From contig NZ_CAMICL010000023.1 of the NCBI RefSeq assembly GCF_946221105.1, forward strand, positions 1 through 32,728: 32,728 nt of DNA. Reading direction: 5' to 3'. Positions 17,302-25,153 of the stretch are shown in pieces. Position 1 is the first letter of the stretch; each line of letters begins with the position of its first letter. The stretch is from an uncultured Corynebacterium sp. (GTDB lineage: Bacteria > Actinomycetota > Actinomycetes > Mycobacteriales > Mycobacteriaceae). The position numbers and the translations under genes are program-made. The notes under the pieces were generated by a model. That model was not told the origin of the DNA and ran no database searches. It saw only the letters and a list, made by a program, of their open reading frames with translations.

Positions 17302-18848
17302 TGGCCGTAGACGCAATCCTGCCCGTATTTGTGGCGCTGCCGCTGATCGTCTCCGCGGTCACGGCGCTGAGCCCCTGGAAGTGGCTCAACGACGCCCTGG
17401 CGATCCTCATCCCCGCCATCAACTTGGCCCTCGGCGTGTGGCTCTACGGCCACACCCGCGACCACGGCACCGTTGGCCACGTCATCGGCCTGTACCAGGG
17501 CGGCGTGGGCATCTCCTTCGCCGCCGACACGTTCTCCGCAGTGATGATCGTGACCACCATGATCGTGGCGCTGATGTCCAACTGGTTCGCCATCGTCGTC
17601 GGCGAAACCCAGTCCCGGTTCTACGTGCCGCTGTCACTCGTGCTCATCACCGGTGTTTCCGGCGCGTTGCTCACCGCCGACCTGTTCAACTTCTTCGTCA
17701 TGATCGAGGTGTGCCTGCTGCCGTCCTACGGTCTGATCGCCATGACGGGCACCCGCCACCGCCTGTTGTCCGCGCGCATGTTCGTGCTGGTGAACCTGGC
17801 GGCGTCGACAATGCTGGTGCTCGGCGTGGGCTACCTCTACGCCGTCACCGGCGCCGTGAACCTGGCGTCGCTGCAGGGCGTGGCCGCGGGCGGCGGCCCG
17901 GCGACGGTGGCCGCCGGCATCGTCGTCATCGCCATCGCCGCAAAGGCCGGCGTGTTCCCCGTCTACACCTGGCTGCCGCGCACCTACCCATCCACCTCCG
18001 CGGCCGTGATGGGCCTGTTCTCCGGCCTGCACACCAAAGTGGCCGTGTACATGCTGTTCCGCATCTGGGTGATCATGTTCGACATGGACCCGCGCTGGAA
18101 CACGCTGCTCATCGTGGTCATGGTCATCTCCATGGTCATCGGAGGCTTCGCCGGCCTGGCCGAGGCCACCATGCGCCGCGTGCTGGCCTACCAGATGGTC
18201 AACGGCATGCCGTTCATCCTGATCATGCTGGCCTTTACTAACGACGACGCACGCTACGCCCTCGCCGCCGGCCTGCTCTACACCCTGCACCACATGATCA
18301 CCATCGCCGCACTCGTGCTGAACTCCGGCGCGATCGAGGAAACCTACGGCACCGGCACCATGGCGAAACTCTCCGGCATCGCCCGGCGCGACCCGTGGAC
18401 GTCCGCCGTGTTCGTCGCCGGCGCGTTTTCCATCGTGGGCTTCCCGCCGTTTTCCGGCATCTTCGGCAAGGTCACCGTCGTGCTGGCAGCCGCCTCCGCC
18501 GGGGACTGGCGCTCCTGGGTGGCCATCACCGCCATCATCATCGCGTCCTTCGGCGCGCTGCTGTCCATGATGCGCATGTGGCAGCGCGTGTTCTGGGGCC
18601 GGCCGATGCAGAACTACCCCGAGGCGCTCAACGTCCGCGTGAGCTTCATGCTGCCGTCCGCAGTACTGATGGTCATGTCGCTGTGCATGTTCATCTTCGC
18701 CGGCCACATGTGGGACATCACCACCAACGCCGTCGACGACCTGCTCGACGTTGACGCCTACACCACCGCCGTACTCGGCGACGACCCCATCGGCGTCCCC
18801 GCACCCGGCGACACCTTCGGCGCCCAAACCAATGGAGGCGAGAACTAA
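17301..18848 (+). CDS. mrpD: Mrp Na+/H+ antiporter subunit D
   Basis: The 515-residue NuoM/N-like subunit has the conserved Glu136 in FFVMIEVCLLPSYGLIAMTG and the lysine of AIAAKAGVFPVYTWLPRTYP. It also has the later HHMITIAAL and GFPPFSGIFGK motifs of the antiporter family. With subunit A it forms the proton/cation translocation path. Its ATG overlaps the mrpC stop by one base (TAATG), a sign of translational coupling. Confidence 0.95.
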   Translation: MAVDAILPVFVALPLIVSAVTALSPWKWLNDALAILIPAINLALGVWLYGHTRDHGTVGHVIGLYQGGVGISFAADTFSAVMIVTTMIVALMSNWFAIVVGETQSRFYVPLSLVLITGVSGALLTADLFNFFVMIEVCLLPSYGLIAMTGTRHRLLSARMFVLVNLAASTMLVLGVGYLYAVTGAVNLASLQGVAAGGGPATVAAGIVVIAIAAKAGVFPVYTWLPRTYPSTSAAVMGLFSGLHTKVAVYMLFRIWVIMFDMDPRWNTLLIVVMVISMVIGGFAGLAEATMRRVLAYQMVNGMPFILIMLAFTNDDARYALAAGLLYTLHHMITIAALVLNSGAIEETYGTGTMAKLSGIARRDPWTSAVFVAGAFSIVGFPPFSGIFGKVTVVLAAASAGDWRSWVAITAIIIASFGALLSMMRMWQRVFWGRPMQNYPEALNVRVSFMLPSAVLMVMSLCMFIFAGHMWDITTNAVDDLLDVDAYTTAVLGDDPIGVPAPGDTFGAQTNGGEN

Positions 18849-19285
18849 TGCGAGGCTTCTTCCACGGCGTGGGATACGCCATCTGGATTGCTAAAGAGAT
18901 CTTCGTGGCCGGCTTCGACGCCGTTGCCAAAGCGTTCAACCCGGCCACGAAATTCGACCCCATCGTCATCTACTACCCACTGCGCATAAACACCGACTGG
19001 GACGTGTTCTGGTTTTCCACCTCCATCACCGCAACCCCGGGCACCTTATCCATGGGGCTGCGCCACCCCGTCACCGACAACGGTCCGCTCACCCTGCTGG
19101 TGCAGGCCGCGTTCGGTTCAGACCCGGAAGAGGTCATCGCGGGGTTGGTGGATATGGAGGAGCACCTTCGGCCGTCGCTAAGCAAAAGCCCCATCGACCC
19201 GAAAACCGTGGCCTGGGAACCCTACGTCGACCACGGCCCAGACCACCACGGCGACCACGTGCCGCCGGCCGAAAGGATGGTGTAG
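18848..19285 (+). CDS. mrpE: Mrp Na+/H+ antiporter subunit E
   Basis: The 145-residue MnhE protein has an N-terminal membrane helix (GVGYAIWIAKEIFVAGFDAV) and the conserved soluble part with ITATPGTLSMGL near the middle. It ends in a His/Asp-rich tail (YVDHGPDHHGDH). It overlaps the mrpD stop by one base (TAATG). Subunit E is needed for assembly of the complex but does not itself carry the antiporter residues. Confidence 0.92.
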   Translation: MRGFFHGVGYAIWIAKEIFVAGFDAVAKAFNPATKFDPIVIYYPLRINTDWDVFWFSTSITATPGTLSMGLRHPVTDNGPLTLLVQAAFGSDPEEVIAGLVDMEEHLRPSLSKSPIDPKTVAWEPYVDHGPDHHGDHVPPAERMV

Positions 19286-19288
19286 CCC

Positions 19289-19555
19289 ATGTTCACCACA
19301 ATCATGCAGATCTGCCTGATCATCATGGCGGTCAGCCTGCTGATCTCCCTGGCCGGGGTCATCCTGACCAAAGATGAGCCCTCCCGCGCCGTGATGGCCG
19401 ACATGATCTTCTACGCCATGATCGCCATCTTCCTCGTGTGGACGCTGTTCAACTCGTCCGCCATCGCCTACGAAATCCCGCTGCTCGCCGGCCTGGTGTG
19501 CGGCGTGATCCCGACGATCTCCATGGCCCGAATCATTTCGAGAGGACGCCGCTAA
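19289..19555 (+). CDS. mrpF: Mrp Na+/H+ antiporter subunit F
   Basis: This 88-residue protein has three membrane segments and matches MnhF in length and in its central AVMADMIFYAMIAIF motif, with a Leu/Val-rich third helix. The ATG follows the mrpE stop by 3 bases, and GAAAGGA precedes it inside mrpE. Confidence 0.92.
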   Translation: MFTTIMQICLIIMAVSLLISLAGVILTKDEPSRAVMADMIFYAMIAIFLVWTLFNSSAIAYEIPLLAGLVCGVIPTISMARIISRGRR

Positions 19556-19557
19556 AC

Positions 19558-19893
19558 ATGACCATCGCCGAAATCATCGTCGCCGTGCTGGTTGTCGTGG
19601 CCACCATCTGCGTGGTCGCCACCACCATCCTGCAGCTGCGCGCCCCCGACGCCCTGACCCGCGTGAACCTGCTCGGCCCGCTGGTGGTCGTGGCCTTTCC
19701 CATCCTCATCGTGGCCAAACTCATCCACTCCTGGACCACCACCGGCTTCGACCTCAACGACTTCATCCGCGCCGTGCTAGCCATCTTCGCGGTGTGGATC
19801 GTCGGCTCCGTGGCATCCTTCATCATGGGCCGCTCCCTGTACGGCGTGACCGTCTCCGACAAAACCACCTTCGCCGAACCTCGCAACCGCTAA
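19558..19893 (+). CDS. mrpG: Mrp Na+/H+ antiporter subunit G
   Basis: The 111-residue MnhG homologue has three membrane segments and the family motif LRAPDALTRVNLLGPLVV. The ATG at 19558 lies 2 bases after the mrpF stop, with AGAGGA upstream; the longer frame starting at 19438 would overlap mrpF and is rejected. It is the last gene of the operon. Confidence 0.93.
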   Translation: MTIAEIIVAVLVVVATICVVATTILQLRAPDALTRVNLLGPLVVVAFPILIVAKLIHSWTTTGFDLNDFIRAVLAIFAVWIVGSVASFIMGRSLYGVTVSDKTTFAEPRNR

Positions 19894-19905
19894 CGTAATG
19901 AGCTT

Positions 19906-20445
19906 GTGAGCACTAGCGACGACGCGTACGTCACGGACCTGGCACTGCGCGCCGGCCGTGGCGACAAACACGCGCTCACCGAATTCATCCGGCTCACCCA
20001 AAACGACGTGTGGCGCCTCCTTGCCCACCTCGCCGGACCCCAACACGCCGACGACTTAACCCAAGAGACCTACCTGCGCGTGCTCGGGTCCCTGCCGCGC
20101 TTCCAAGCCCGCTCCACCGCCCGCACCTGGATCCTGTCGCTGGCGCGCCGCGCCTGGGTGGACTCCGTGCGCCACGACATGGCCCGGCCCCGCAAATCCG
20201 CGACCGAGTACGAAGATGTCGCCGCCGCCAACCCCAGCCCCGACAACCCCAACACCTGGGGCGACGTCATCGACGCACGCTCGCTTCTCGACGAGCTGCC
20301 GCCCGAACGCCGCGAAGCCCTAGTCCTGACGCAGGTGATGGGCTACACCTACGAAGAAGCAGCCCGCATCGCAGGCGTGCGCGTCGGCACCATCCGCTCC
20401 CGGGTGGCCCGCGCCCGACGGGATCTGGTTGCCGGGAGTAACTAG
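19906..20445 (+). CDS. sigC: ECF-type RNA polymerase sigma factor (SigC-like)
   Basis: The 179-residue protein has sigma region 2 (ADDLTQETYLRVLGSLPRF, then ARTWILSLARRAWVDSVRH, about 45-90) and region 4 (ALVLTQVMGYTYEEAARIAGVRVGTIRSRVARARRDL, about 136-174). The MARPRKSATEYED segment is as I recall it for corynebacterial SigC. In C. glutamicum SigC responds to impaired respiration and controls the cytochrome bd branch; transfer of that role here is inference. GTG 19906 has no ribosome binding site and lies 9 bases after TAACGT at 19891-19896, so a leaderless transcript starting just after mrpG is possible. No anti-sigma gene follows. Confidence 0.85.
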   Translation: MSTSDDAYVTDLALRAGRGDKHALTEFIRLTQNDVWRLLAHLAGPQHADDLTQETYLRVLGSLPRFQARSTARTWILSLARRAWVDSVRHDMARPRKSATEYEDVAAANPSPDNPNTWGDVIDARSLLDELPPERREALVLTQVMGYTYEEAARIAGVRVGTIRSRVARARRDLVAGSN

Positions 20446-20456
20446 GCCGGTAGAGC

Positions 20457-20462
20457 TAGGGT
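20457..20462 (+). promoter_or_regulatory. Candidate -10 hexamer of the YdhK-like lipoprotein gene (leaderless)
   Basis: TAGGGT at 20457-20462 fits TANNNT and the ATG follows after 7 bases. There is no ribosome binding site, so transcription probably starts at the ATG. Confidence 0.5.
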
Positions 20463-20469
20463 TGAAGGC

Positions 20470-21027
20470 ATGCGTATCTTTCGACCAATTGCACTGACCA
20501 CCCTTGCGGCGGTGACGGCTCTGTCGGTGGCTGGGTGTGCGTCGGAAAGCGACGACGCCCCCGCAGAGCACGCTGACCACGGTGGGCACGGTGGGCACGA
20601 CCACCCGGCGGACGGCGGGCCTGCCCCGACCGGCATCGCCGAGGCGGCCGACCCGACCTACCCCGTGGGCACCGAAGTCACGCTCACCGCCGACCACATG
20701 CCCGGCATGGACGGCGCCACCGCAACCATCTCCGGCGCCTTCGACACCACCGCCTACGCCGTGTCCTACACCCCCACGGACGGCGGCGACCCGGTGACCA
20801 ACCACAAGTGGGTCGTGCAGGAAGAGCTCGACGGTGTTGGCAGCGAGAAGCTTGGCGCGGGCGACACGGCCACGATCACCGCCGAGCACATGTCCGGCAT
20901 GCAGGGCGCGGAGGCGACCATCGACTCCGCTACCGACGAGACGGTCTACATGGTGGACATCGATTCGCCGGAAATGACCATGAAGCGGCACAAGTGGGTC
21001 GTCGAAAGCGAAATCCAGCCCAAGTAG
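20470..21027 (+). CDS. YdhK-family (DUF1541) lipoprotein
   Basis: The 185-residue protein has a lipoprotein signal peptide ending in LSVAGC, with Cys23 as the lipidation site. A short His/Gly/Asp-rich stretch (HADHGGHGGHDHPADGG) could bind metal ions. Two DUF1541 repeats follow, each holding a DHMPGMDGA or EHMSGMQGA motif and ending in HKWVV. Proteins of this type are found with copper or heavy-metal genes in Gram-positive bacteria; no such genes lie next to it here, so the function stays open. It starts 24 bases after sigC. Confidence 0.85.
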   Translation: MRIFRPIALTTLAAVTALSVAGCASESDDAPAEHADHGGHGGHDHPADGGPAPTGIAEAADPTYPVGTEVTLTADHMPGMDGATATISGAFDTTAYAVSYTPTDGGDPVTNHKWVVQEELDGVGSEKLGAGDTATITAEHMSGMQGAEATIDSATDETVYMVDIDSPEMTMKRHKWVVESEIQPK

Positions 21028-21037
21028 AACCTTTGAA

Positions 21038-21043
21038 TAGACT
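21038..21043 (+). promoter_or_regulatory. Candidate -10 hexamer of the YkvI-like gene (leaderless)
   Basis: TAGACT at 21038-21043 fits TANNNT and lies 9 bases before the ATG at 21053. No ribosome binding site is visible. Confidence 0.45.
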
Positions 21044-21052
21044 GATCACACT

Positions 21053-22582
21053 ATGTTGAAGAACGCACTCTTAATTTCATTCGCCTTCATCGGCACCGTC
21101 GTCGGCGCCGGCTTCGCCTCCGGCCAGGAAGCGATGCTGTACTTCTCCGCCTTCGGCACCCAAGGCCTCTGGGGCGCAGTCCTGGGCTCCGCGCTCATGC
21201 TCATCGCCGGTGTGACCATTCTCCAGCTCGGCTCGTTCTTCCAAGCCAAAGAGCACATGGAAGTCCTCGGCTCAATCTCCTCGAAGGTGATGGGTTGGAT
21301 CCTGGACATCGCCACCATCGTCACCCTGTTCTCCATCGGGTTTGTCATGTTCGCCGGCGCCGGCGCCAACCTGAACCAGCAGTTCGGCATCCCCGTGTGG
21401 ATCGGCGCGGTGCTCATGCTCGCCGCCACCATCGGCTTCGGCATGCTCGACGTGGACAAAGTCACCGGCGCCATCGGCGCACTCACCCCGTTTTTGCTGG
21501 TCTTTGTCATCTTCGGCTGCGGCTGGACGCTGATCAACTCCCACCCGGACTGGAGCGCCCTCAACGCCGCGGCGGCGCAGGTGGATACCTCCCTGCCCAA
21601 CTGGTGGATCGCAGCGCTGAACTACACTGGCCTGAACGTCATGTGCGTCGTGTCCATGGCGCTGGTCATCGGCGGCAACCACCTGGACACCCGCGCAGCC
21701 GGCCTCGGCGGCCTGTTCGGCGGCATCGGCTACCTGGTCATGCTCATGCTTTTGGCGCTGGCGCTGCTGGTCAAGATCGAGACCGTCGAAGGCCAGGACA
21801 TGCCGCTGCTGACCCTGATCACCGACATCAACCCGACCATGGGCCTGATCATGTCCCTGGTCATCTTCGGCATGATCTTCGCCACCTGCCTGGGCATGTT
21901 CTTCGCCCTGGGCAAGCGCCTCGCCCGCGGCCGCGAAGACAAGTTCCGCATCATCTTCATCTCCGCCTGCCTGATCGGCTTCGTGCTGTCGTTCGTGGGC
22001 TTCCAGCAGCTTGTCTCCACCGTGTACCCGATCCTGGGCTACCTGGGCCTGCTGCTCATCGTCGTGATGACCATCGCGTGGGTCCGCGGCATCCCCAAGC
22101 TGCGCAAGGAAGGCGACCGCCGCCGCCGCGCCCTTGAGCTGACCCGCAAGAAGATGGACCCGGCCGAGCGCTTCACCAAAAACGACGAGCGCGAACTCGA
22201 GTACATCACTGCCAAGTCCAACGTGGACTCCGAGGAGCTGTCCGAGGCCCTCGAGGAAGAGGTCGCCCAGGAGCTGCTCGACGACGATGAGAGCGAGTTC
22301 GAGGAAGAAGACCGCGAGAACCCCTCCGACGTGGTCTACGTCTCCTACACCGACCCCGTCTCCGCCGACGAGTACCGCCGCAACCCCGACGAGCCGTGGA
22401 ACGACCACACCGTCGACGACATGATCGCCGCCGAAGAGGCCGAGGAGGCCGCAGCCGGGCCGGACAACAGCCTGGGCGGCGACAACAACGACGAGGACGA
22501 GAACTCGGACGAGGACGCCGCGGAGGAAACCGGCGGCTCGACCGCAGTCAGCGCGAAGGACAACGGATCCACCAAGCTGTAG
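21053..22582 (+). CDS. YkvI-like multi-pass membrane protein with long acidic C-terminal tail
   Basis: The 509-residue protein has about ten membrane segments in residues 1-345, opening with ISFAFIGTVVGAGFASGQEAMLYF, the start typical of YkvI-family proteins in the amino acid-polyamine-cation (LeuT-fold) group. The substrate is unknown. After LRKEGDRRRRALELTRKK the last about 145 residues are soluble, highly acidic and probably disordered, with many Glu/Asp runs. From memory the C. glutamicum gene at this place is also a membrane protein of unknown function. It converges with asd. Confidence 0.75.
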   Translation: MLKNALLISFAFIGTVVGAGFASGQEAMLYFSAFGTQGLWGAVLGSALMLIAGVTILQLGSFFQAKEHMEVLGSISSKVMGWILDIATIVTLFSIGFVMFAGAGANLNQQFGIPVWIGAVLMLAATIGFGMLDVDKVTGAIGALTPFLLVFVIFGCGWTLINSHPDWSALNAAAAQVDTSLPNWWIAALNYTGLNVMCVVSMALVIGGNHLDTRAAGLGGLFGGIGYLVMLMLLALALLVKIETVEGQDMPLLTLITDINPTMGLIMSLVIFGMIFATCLGMFFALGKRLARGREDKFRIIFISACLIGFVLSFVGFQQLVSTVYPILGYLGLLLIVVMTIAWVRGIPKLRKEGDRRRRALELTRKKMDPAERFTKNDERELEYITAKSNVDSEELSEALEEEVAQELLDDDESEFEEEDRENPSDVVYVSYTDPVSADEYRRNPDEPWNDHTVDDMIAAEEAEEAAAGPDNSLGGDNNDEDENSDEDAAEETGGSTAVSAKDNGSTKL

Positions 22583-22608
22583 CGCGCGCCAACGCCACAG
22601 CAAAAAAC

Positions 22609-22665
22609 AACCCCCGTGCGGGAAAGTTCACGAGATAGTGAACGATCTTGCACGGGGGTTTTCGC
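22609..22665 (+). terminator. Branched hairpin terminator after the YkvI-like gene
   Basis: AACCCCCGTGC (22609-22619) and GCACGGGGGTT (22650-22660) form a perfect 11-bp stem followed by TTTTC. The loop holds a second perfect stem, GTTCAC (22626-22631) with GTGAAC (22638-22643). The left flank is A-rich (CAAAAAACAA), so on the minus strand it also resembles a terminator, and it may serve both converging genes. Confidence 0.85.
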
Positions 22666-22672
22666 GACCTGC

Positions 22673-22741
22673 GCGGAGTGAATTATTCGGCGCGCGGCTG
22701 CGGGGTAATTCAGCGACCGAGGCGCCGCGAGTGAACTATTC
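22673..22741. repeat. Short GTGAAYTATTC repeats between terminator and asd
   Basis: GAGTGAATTATTC (near 22676) and GAGTGAACTATTCC (near 22729) are near-identical 13-base direct repeats about 53 bases apart. They share GTGAAC with the inner hairpin of the terminator. The rest of this 177-base gap shows no gene. Confidence 0.45.
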
Positions 22742-22759
22742 CGCACCCGCCGCCTGGCG

Positions 22760-23785
22760 CTAGACCAGCAGCTCGGCGATCTGGATGGTGTTCAGCGCCG
22801 CGCCCTTGCGCAGGTTGTCGCCGGCGACGACGAGCACGAGCCCGCGGCCGCCGTCGACGCTCTGGTCCTGGCGGATTCGGCCCACCAGGGACTCGTCGAT
22901 GCCGGTGGCTGCGCGAGGCGTCGGCACGTCCACCACTTTCACGCCCGGCGCGCCCGCCAGGACCTCCTCCGCCTGCTGTGGTGTCACCGCCTCGGAGAAC
23001 TCGGCGTGCACGACCATCGTGTGGCCGGTAAACACCGGCACGCGCACGCAGGTGCCCGCCACCTTCAGCTCCGGGAGCCCTAAGATCTTGCGCGACTCGT
23101 TGCGCAGTTTCTGCTCTTCGTCGGTTTCGGCGGAGCCATCGTCGACAAGCGAGCCCGCAAGTGGCAAGGCGTTGAATGCGATGGGCTCGACGTAGGGCCC
23201 GAGGTCGCTTGGCTTTTCGACGTCCTCCCGGACCAGCCCGCGCGGATCCCCCAGCGCCTCGACCTGGGTGGCCAACGCCTCGACACCAGCCAGCCCCGAG
23301 CCGGAGACAGCCTGGTAGGACGCGACGCGGAGGGTGGTCAGACCGAAGGCGTCGTGAAGCGGCTTGAGCACCGGCATCGCCGCCATGGTGGTGCAGTTCG
23401 GGTTGGCGATGATGCCCTTGGGCAGCTCGCGCGCGGCCTCCGGGTTGACCTCGGAGACGATGAGCGGGACCTCGTCGTCCTTGCGCCACGCCGAGGAGTT
23501 GTCCACGACTGTCGCGCCCGCGGCGGCGAACACCGGCGCCCACTCGCGCGAGGTGGACCCGCCGGCGGAAAACAGGGCGATGTCCACGTCCGCGACGGAT
23601 TCCTCGGTGACCTGGGTGAGGTCCTCGACGGTGATGTCCTCGCCGCGGAACTCGAGCTGCTTGCCCGCGGAGCGCGGGGAGGCGAAGAAACGGACCTTGT
23701 CGGCGGGGAAGTTGCGCTCGGTGAGGATGTCGCGCATCACGCGGCCGACCTGGCCGGTGGCGCCGACGACTGCGAGGGTGGTCAT
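22760..23785 (-). CDS. asd: Aspartate-semialdehyde dehydrogenase
   Basis: The 341-residue cytoplasmic enzyme reduces aspartyl phosphate to aspartate semialdehyde with NADPH. This is the second step towards lysine, threonine, methionine and diaminopimelate. It has the nucleotide-binding loop GATGQVGRVM (8-17), the active-site Cys131 in ANPNCTTMAAMPVL, the YQAVSGSG segment and the VPVFTGHTMVVHAEF motif with the catalytic histidine. AAGGAG precedes ATG 23785 and the gene starts 12 bases after lysC, so the two form an operon as in other corynebacteria. Confidence 0.97.
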   Translation of the reverse strand: MTTLAVVGATGQVGRVMRDILTERNFPADKVRFFASPRSAGKQLEFRGEDITVEDLTQVTEESVADVDIALFSAGGSTSREWAPVFAAAGATVVDNSSAWRKDDEVPLIVSEVNPEAARELPKGIIANPNCTTMAAMPVLKPLHDAFGLTTLRVASYQAVSGSGLAGVEALATQVEALGDPRGLVREDVEKPSDLGPYVEPIAFNALPLAGSLVDDGSAETDEEQKLRNESRKILGLPELKVAGTCVRVPVFTGHTMVVHAEFSEAVTPQQAEEVLAGAPGVKVVDVPTPRAATGIDESLVGRIRQDQSVDGGRGLVLVVAGDNLRKGAALNTIQIAELLV

Positions 23786-23797
23786 TGAAAACTCCTT

Positions 23798-24316
23798 CTA
23801 ACGTCCGGTGCCTGCGTAGACCACGGCCGGCTCGTCGCCGCCGAGGTCGAACTTGGTGTGGATCGCGCGCGCGGCCTCGGCCACGTCCGCCTGGCGCACC
23901 ACGGCGGTGATGCGGATCTCGGAGGTGGTGATCATCTCGATGTTGATGCCGGCGTCGCGCAGCGCGTCGCAGAAGTCGGCGGTGACACCCGGGTGGGACT
24001 TCATGCCGGCTCCGACGAGGGAGACTTTGCCGATCTGGTCGTCGTAGCTCAGGTCGTCCCAGCCCTCGGCAGCCTGCAGGACGCGCAGCTTCTCCATGGT
24101 GCGCGCGCCGTCGGCCTTGGGCAGGGTGAAGGTGATGTCGGTCTTGTTGTCTTCGACGTTGGAGATGTTCTGGATCACCATGTCGATGTTGACTTCGCCG
24201 TCGGCGAGCTCGCGGAAAACCTTGGCGGCTTCGCCGACCTCGTCCTTGATGCCCAGGATGGTGATCTTGGCCTCCGAGTCGTCGGTGGCTACGCCGGAAA
24301 GTACTGCTTCTTCCAT
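23798..24316 (-). CDS. lysC: Aspartate kinase beta subunit from internal start at Met250
   Basis: Inside lysC, codon 250 is ATG (24316-24314) and is preceded by TTGGAGG, with 8 bases between GGAGG and the ATG. Translation from here gives a 172-residue protein beginning MEEAVLSGVATDDSEAK, which consists of the two ACT regulatory domains. The C. glutamicum enzyme is known to be an alpha2beta2 complex made in this way, and both the internal Met and its ribosome binding site are kept here. Confidence 0.8.
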   Translation of the reverse strand: MEEAVLSGVATDDSEAKITILGIKDEVGEAAKVFRELADGEVNIDMVIQNISNVEDNKTDITFTLPKADGARTMEKLRVLQAAEGWDDLSYDDQIGKVSLVGAGMKSHPGVTADFCDALRDAGINIEMITTSEIRITAVVRQADVAEAARAIHTKFDLGGDEPAVVYAGTGR

Positions 24317-25063
24317 GGGGATATCCTCCAATGCTCCGGCGACCAGGGTGCCGGTATCTGTGCTGTAAGACGAGCGCACCCGCATGGGCACGTTGAACGC
24401 GCGGGCGTACTCCACGCTGCGCAACACCAGGATCTTGGACCCGGACGCGGCAAGCTCGAGCATTTCCTCGAAGCAGAGGGTGTCCAGCTTGCGCGCGTCC
24501 GGCACGATGCGCGGGTCGGCGGTGTAGACGCCGTCGACGTCGGAGTAGATCTCGCATTCGTCGGCGTTCATCGCGGCCGCCAACGCCACGGCGGTGGTGT
24601 CGGAGCCGCCGCGGCCGAGGGTGGTCACGTCCTTGGTTTCGCGGTTCACACCCTGGAAGCCGGCGACGATGGCGATCTTGCCTTCGTCCACCGCCTCCTG
24701 CACGCGCCCCGGGGTGACTTCCAGGATGCGGGCGTTGCCGTGGCGTTCGGTGGTGATCACGCCGGCCTGGGAGCCGGTGAAGGACTGCACCTTCTCCCCC
24801 AGCGCGTGCACCGCCATGGCCACCAACGAGTTGGAGATGCGCTCGCCGGCGGTGAGCAGCATGTCCATCTCGCGCGCGGGCGGGGTGGGGTTGACTTCGG
24901 CGGCGAGGTCGAGCAGTTCGTCGGTGGTGTCGCCCATGGCGGAGCAGACCACCACGACGTCGTTGCCGGCGCGGCGCGTGTCCACGATCCGCTGGGCCAC
25001 GGCCTTGATCCGCTCCGCGCTTTCCAGGGAGGAGCCCCCGTATTTCTGAACGATCAGTGCCAT
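23798..25063 (-). CDS. lysC: Aspartate kinase (alpha subunit)
   Basis: The 421-residue enzyme phosphorylates aspartate, the entry step of the aspartate family pathway. It has KYGGSSL at 7-13, the LGRGGSDTTA loop (149-158) and two C-terminal ACT domains. The length and numbering agree with C. glutamicum LysC as I recall it. Residues at positions linked to lysine plus threonine feedback there are the usual Ser301, Thr311 and Gly345, so inhibition is probably intact. GGAGG lies 6 bases before ATG 25063. A candidate promoter lies about 40 bases upstream. An internal start makes the beta subunit from the same gene. asd follows after 12 bases. Confidence 0.97.
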   Translation of the reverse strand: MALIVQKYGGSSLESAERIKAVAQRIVDTRRAGNDVVVVCSAMGDTTDELLDLAAEVNPTPPAREMDMLLTAGERISNSLVAMAVHALGEKVQSFTGSQAGVITTERHGNARILEVTPGRVQEAVDEGKIAIVAGFQGVNRETKDVTTLGRGGSDTTAVALAAAMNADECEIYSDVDGVYTADPRIVPDARKLDTLCFEEMLELAASGSKILVLRSVEYARAFNVPMRVRSSYSTDTGTLVAGALEDIPMEEAVLSGVATDDSEAKITILGIKDEVGEAAKVFRELADGEVNIDMVIQNISNVEDNKTDITFTLPKADGARTMEKLRVLQAAEGWDDLSYDDQIGKVSLVGAGMKSHPGVTADFCDALRDAGINIEMITTSEIRITAVVRQADVAEAARAIHTKFDLGGDEPAVVYAGTGR

Positions 25064-25100
25064 TCGTACCTCCGCGGATCTGGGTGCATTCCAGCGTTCA

Positions 25101-25106
25101 AGAATA
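25101..25106 (-). promoter_or_regulatory. Candidate -10 hexamer of lysC-asd
   Basis: On the minus strand positions 25106-25101 read TATTCT, a TANNNT match. The leader to the lysC ATG would be about 30 bases and too short for a lysine riboswitch. No clear -35 is seen. Confidence 0.45.
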
Positions 25107-25139
25107 GCGTCCCAAAACTGCCGATTCAGCCACCCGCGT

Positions 25140-25145
25140 TAATAT
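25140..25145 (+). promoter_or_regulatory. Candidate -10 hexamer of the DMT transporter gene (leaderless)
   Basis: TAATAT at 25140-25145 is close to the consensus and lies 8 bases before GTG 25154, with no ribosome binding site between. It faces the lysC promoter. Confidence 0.55.
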
Positions 25146-25153
25146 CATTCACC

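Noticed and set aside
25064..25150. Possible lysine riboswitch before lysC
   Set aside because: The gap is under 90 bases and is shared with a divergent gene. The predicted leader is about 30 bases, far too short for that riboswitch.
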